Source: Elusimicrobiota bacterium
GTDB taxonomy: Bacteria > Elusimicrobiota > Elusimicrobia > FEN-1173 > JAKLIF01
Reading direction: 5' to 3'
Assembly (NCBI GenBank): GCA_022709755.1
Contig: JAKLIF010000005.1
Coordinates: 186,001 to 250,000, forward strand
Length of the DNA stretch: 64,000 nucleotides
Below are positions 61,593 to 64,000 of the stretch, piece by piece (position 1 is the stretch's first letter; each line of letters starts with the position of its first letter). The notes below the pieces were generated by a model. It was not told where the DNA came from, did not search any database, and was given only the letters and a program-made list of their open reading frames with translations. The translations under genes and the position numbers were made by a program.

Positions 61593-64000
61593 TCATCGAT
61601 TTTTCTTAAAGGACCGGCTCAACTGGGACGCTTGTCCTTCAAGCCACTTGCGTTCCAAAGAGGTCCTGTCCGGCGAACGCCCGGAGGGGATCAACAGTTT
61701 CCAAAACTCGATCAGCGAGTCCACCGCCGTCTTCTGCCCCAGAAGCGAACCCAACTGTCCCGACATGAACGCCGCGTTCTCCAACTCCACGAAAGGCAGT
61801 GACTGGAGGCTCTGGCGAGCGGTCCTTTCCAGGATCAACAGATGATAAGCGAGTTGTCGCAGGGTCTCCTGGGCCAGCCTGTTCTGAAGCGCCAGTTCGG
61901 GTGACAGAGAAGTTCCCTTCATCATCCGGCGGGCGTTGGGATCCATTCCGCTCAACAGATCGTTCTGAAGGGGACCCTGCAAAGCGACGAACAGGTTCAA
62001 GAGGGGCAACGGGCTGTTCTCGCCTCCTTGTCCCTTCACAATCGAATTCCACCGGTTCAACGCCGCCGGATATTGTTTGAGAAGGTCCGCCGTCAGAGGT
62101 TCCACGCGATACGCATGCCGGCGGAGAAAAGGGAGCCCCTTCTCGACGATGCTCATGAGGGATCCCGTCAGTTCCCTGAACGGCCGGTTCATGTACCTCA
62201 TGAAGAAGTTCCTGAAGAAATCCGACGGACTCGGGGGCGCCGGGGAGGGCGGGATCACGCGCGGTTCCGCCGCCCCCTGTTTCCCCAGGAATTCGGCGGG
62301 GGAGAATATGCGGAAGACCTCGGCGTTCCAATCCGTGATCCGATCGTTCAGGTAACCCAGCTGTTCCAACATCCGTCCGGTCTCCCGGTTCCGGTCGCGC
62401 GCCCTCTGCCAGAATTCACGGCGGTCGAAACTGGGGAACATCGGATTGAGCTGGGACTGATGAGCCGCGATCGCCTGCGTTTTCACGTCCATCTCGGCCT
62501 TGGTGAAAGGGACCACCACCAGATTGTCCGGATTCTCGTAGAGCGGCCATTCCTTATAAGCTCCCCGATACCCCCACACCTGCAACGTCTCCGACACGCG
62601 ACATTCCGGGTGGTCGAGCGCCTTTCTCAAGACGTCGGCGGCCAATCCATGCGCCCCGTGAGGGTCCTGTTCGGCCGAATAGAAAAGGTAATCGGGAGAG
62701 ACATCGTTCAAAAGCCGCCGGACGGGCTCCACATCGAGTTCGGGATCGAGAGGGGGCATATCGACGAAACCGCGCATGTAGTAATAGGGGAGACGCATGA
62801 AATGGAACCGGACCCGTGTCATGTCGATCCCCAGGCGGCGGATGGCGGACATGGCCTCGTTCTCGCGCACCTGTTTCTTGGCTTCGGTCCGCAGGTCCTT
62901 CAACTCCTCTTCCGTCGGAACGCTCCCCGCATGGGCCTGCGCGAATTCGGCGGTCAACGTCGACAGGATCGCGGCGGAATCGGCGTCGCGCACCGCGTTC
63001 TCTCCGCTGACCATATAGGAGATATGGACGATGTTCCCGCGCTCCACCAGCTTGCGGATGGTGGCGGCCATGGTGATGATGTCGTCGTCCGGATGGGGGG
63101 AAGTCACCAGCACCGTCTGATTCCGCGGCAACAGCGAATCGTTGGCCGTCGTGAGGGACCGCCGGAGAAAACTCGACAGGTCCTTCTTCATCCGGGCGAT
63201 CCCGCCAAACTGGCGGATGATCCCGAAAGGGATCCCGGCCCGCTGGGCCCAGCGGCCTTTCAGGCCGGCCACCGTCATCCGAGGATAGCGGGACATGATC
63301 TCCACCCACGCGTGCCGGATCATATCGACGGACCACACCGGCCGCGCGCTCACCCGCCACGGAGTCCGCACGTGGGGAAGCTGGCTTCCGGCGTCACGGT
63401 CCAGGATCCACACGACGTTCTTGTGCTTCTTCAAGTATGATGCGGGAAAATCCGGAGAGGGCGCCTTGTCATAGGTCTGACGGACGACGAACGCCTTTTC
63501 TTCCCCGTTGGCCATGAAAAGTATCTTGTGACTGTGGAGGATGTCCGCGATCCCCAGCGTCATGGCCCGCGTCGGGACCTGGCTGGAATACCTGTCACCG
63601 TCGGGACGGGAACGGATGTTGGAGAAACGGAACCCCGTGTCCTTGATGGTCTTCTTCGAGAGCACGGCGACGTGGGCGGGGGTGAGGTCGTTCGTCTCGG
63701 GACCGGGCTCGTTGAACCCGATGTGCCCGCCCTCCATCCGCACGAAGTTGTCCTGATCGTCCATGACGGGATACGCGCCCCCGATCCCCAAGACCACCAG
63801 GTCGGCGGCCGCCCGTCCCGTCGAGAGGATGGCGTTCCGGAGCAGTTCCTCATACTGACGCACCGACTCCTCCGCCGTCTTTCCGGGTTGGACGACCGGC
63901 ACTTCCCTGACTTTGGGAGCCCGGCGCCGGTCGATCTTGTCGAGAGGTTCGTAAAAAACTTTGTCCATGAAGAAGCGGTAGCTTAGCGGATGGTCGGGGG
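61593..64000 (-). CDS. NagB-like domain fused to PIG-L/LmbE deacetylase (5' end outside window)
   Basis: The frame is open to the window edge and still reads family sequence before the ATG at 63968 (HPLSYRFF), so the true start lies beyond 64000. In numbering from that ATG, residues ~1-210 are the glucosamine-6-phosphate deaminase (NagB) fold, with LGIGG at 60-64 and HIGFNEPG at 82-89. Between them is an insertion, and the usual Asp before Gly-His is a Gly (G80). Residues ~285-480 are a PIG-L/LmbE zinc deacetylase (SPHPDDDI; DPHGAHGLAADV). A ~280-residue helical C-terminus follows, Pro-rich near its start. The fusion with LmbE is known in several phyla; its substrate is probably an N-acetyl-hexosamine derivative. 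Confidence 0.85.
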   Translation of the reverse strand, partial: PDHPLSYRFFMDKVFYEPLDKIDRRRAPKVREVPVVQPGKTAEESVRQYEELLRNAILSTGRAAADLVVLGIGGAYPVMDDQDNFVRMEGGHIGFNEPGPETNDLTPAHVAVLSKKTIKDTGFRFSNIRSRPDGDRYSSQVPTRAMTLGIADILHSHKILFMANGEEKAFVVRQTYDKAPSPDFPASYLKKHKNVVWILDRDAGSQLPHVRTPWRVSARPVWSVDMIRHAWVEIMSRYPRMTVAGLKGRWAQRAGIPFGIIRQFGGIARMKKDLSSFLRRSLTTANDSLLPRNQTVLVTSPHPDDDIITMAATIRKLVERGNIVHISYMVSGENAVRDADSAAILSTLTAEFAQAHAGSVPTEEELKDLRTEAKKQVRENEAMSAIRRLGIDMTRVRFHFMRLPYYYMRGFVDMPPLDPELDVEPVRRLLNDVSPDYLFYSAEQDPHGAHGLAADVLRKALDHPECRVSETLQVWGYRGAYKEWPLYENPDNLVVVPFTKAEMDVKTQAIAAHQSQLNPMFPSFDRREFWQRARDRNRETGRMLEQLGYLNDRITDWNAEVFRIFSPAEFLGKQGAAEPRVIPPSPAPPSPSDFFRNFFMRYMNRPFRELTGSLMSIVEKGLPFLRRHAYRVEPLTADLLKQYPAALNRWNSIVKGQGGENSPLPLLNLFVALQGPLQNDLLSGMDPNARRMMKGTSLSPELALQNRLAQETLRQLAYHLLILERTARQSLQSLPFVELENAAFMSGQLGSLLGQKTAVDSLIEFWKLLIPSGRSPDRTSLERKWLEGQASQLSRSFKKNR

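Overview
The window is a gene-dense, GC-rich (roughly 60% by eye) piece of a bacterial chromosome. It has about 50 protein genes, almost all on the + strand, and no gene-free stretch longer than about 200 bases. I saw no tRNA, rRNA, insertion sequence, prophage or CRISPR array. The organism is a diderm with lipid A: it carries lnt, lolC/E, lolD, tamB, bamA, skp, lpxD, lpxC, fabZ, lpxA, lpxI, lpxB, msbA and a heptosyltransferase. It combines this with a protein-arginine phosphorylation module (McsA, McsB, ClpC) best known from Gram-positives, a PorV-like outer-membrane protein, a complete type IV pilus set, and a zinc-type ferredoxin otherwise known best from Sulfolobus. This mix would fit a little-cultivated diderm phylum such as Omnitrophota or Elusimicrobiota. 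That placement is inference; a 16S or marker-gene tree would decide it.

Layout. 1-8744: 3' part of secA, lnt, prfB with its programmed +1 frameshift, an MFS transporter, mtgA, a lone receiver-domain protein and lysS. 8741-16593: lolC/E-lolD, a class IV aminotransferase, mcsA-mcsB, a DUF134 regulator with a palindromic operator, a NifX/NafY-like protein, and clpC behind its own consensus promoter. 16650-33769: a tightly packed envelope superoperon (tamB-bamA-skp-lpxD-lpxC-fabZ-lpxA-lpxI-Gfo/Idh oxidoreductase-lpxB-msbA-ZIP transporter-thiS). 33830-40876: thiG, PorV-like protein, rpmB (-), recG, two tandem membrane-anchored SGNH-like proteins and coaD.

40930-53843: type IV pilus cluster in the order pilB, pilT, a receiver-transmembrane-SGNH-like fusion, pilC, pilA, pilD, pilM-N-O-P-Q and a TPR membrane protein. 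Regulation here looks layered: separate sigma70-type promoters before pilB, pilA and pilM; a 160-base pilA leader with two mutually exclusive pairings, one hiding the ribosome binding site; a strong terminator after pilA; and a promoter-hairpin-T-tract unit before pilM that could make a 60-base RNA. 53860-57850: an O-antigen-ligase/TPR protein, a polyprenyl-phosphate type glycosyltransferase and a flippase-like membrane protein, suggesting glycan assembly, possibly pilin glycosylation.

57890-64000: divergently arranged zinc ferredoxin (-) and heptosyltransferase (+), then on the - strand a ferredoxin-fused etfA with etfB (an ETF of the type linked to electron bifurcation) and the 3' part of a NagB-like/PIG-L deacetylase fusion that runs off the window. 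A recurring feature is an extended -10 box only 6-11 bases before a start codon with no Shine-Dalgarno (prfB, DUF134, skp, GT2, waaF), which predicts leaderless or nearly leaderless mRNAs.
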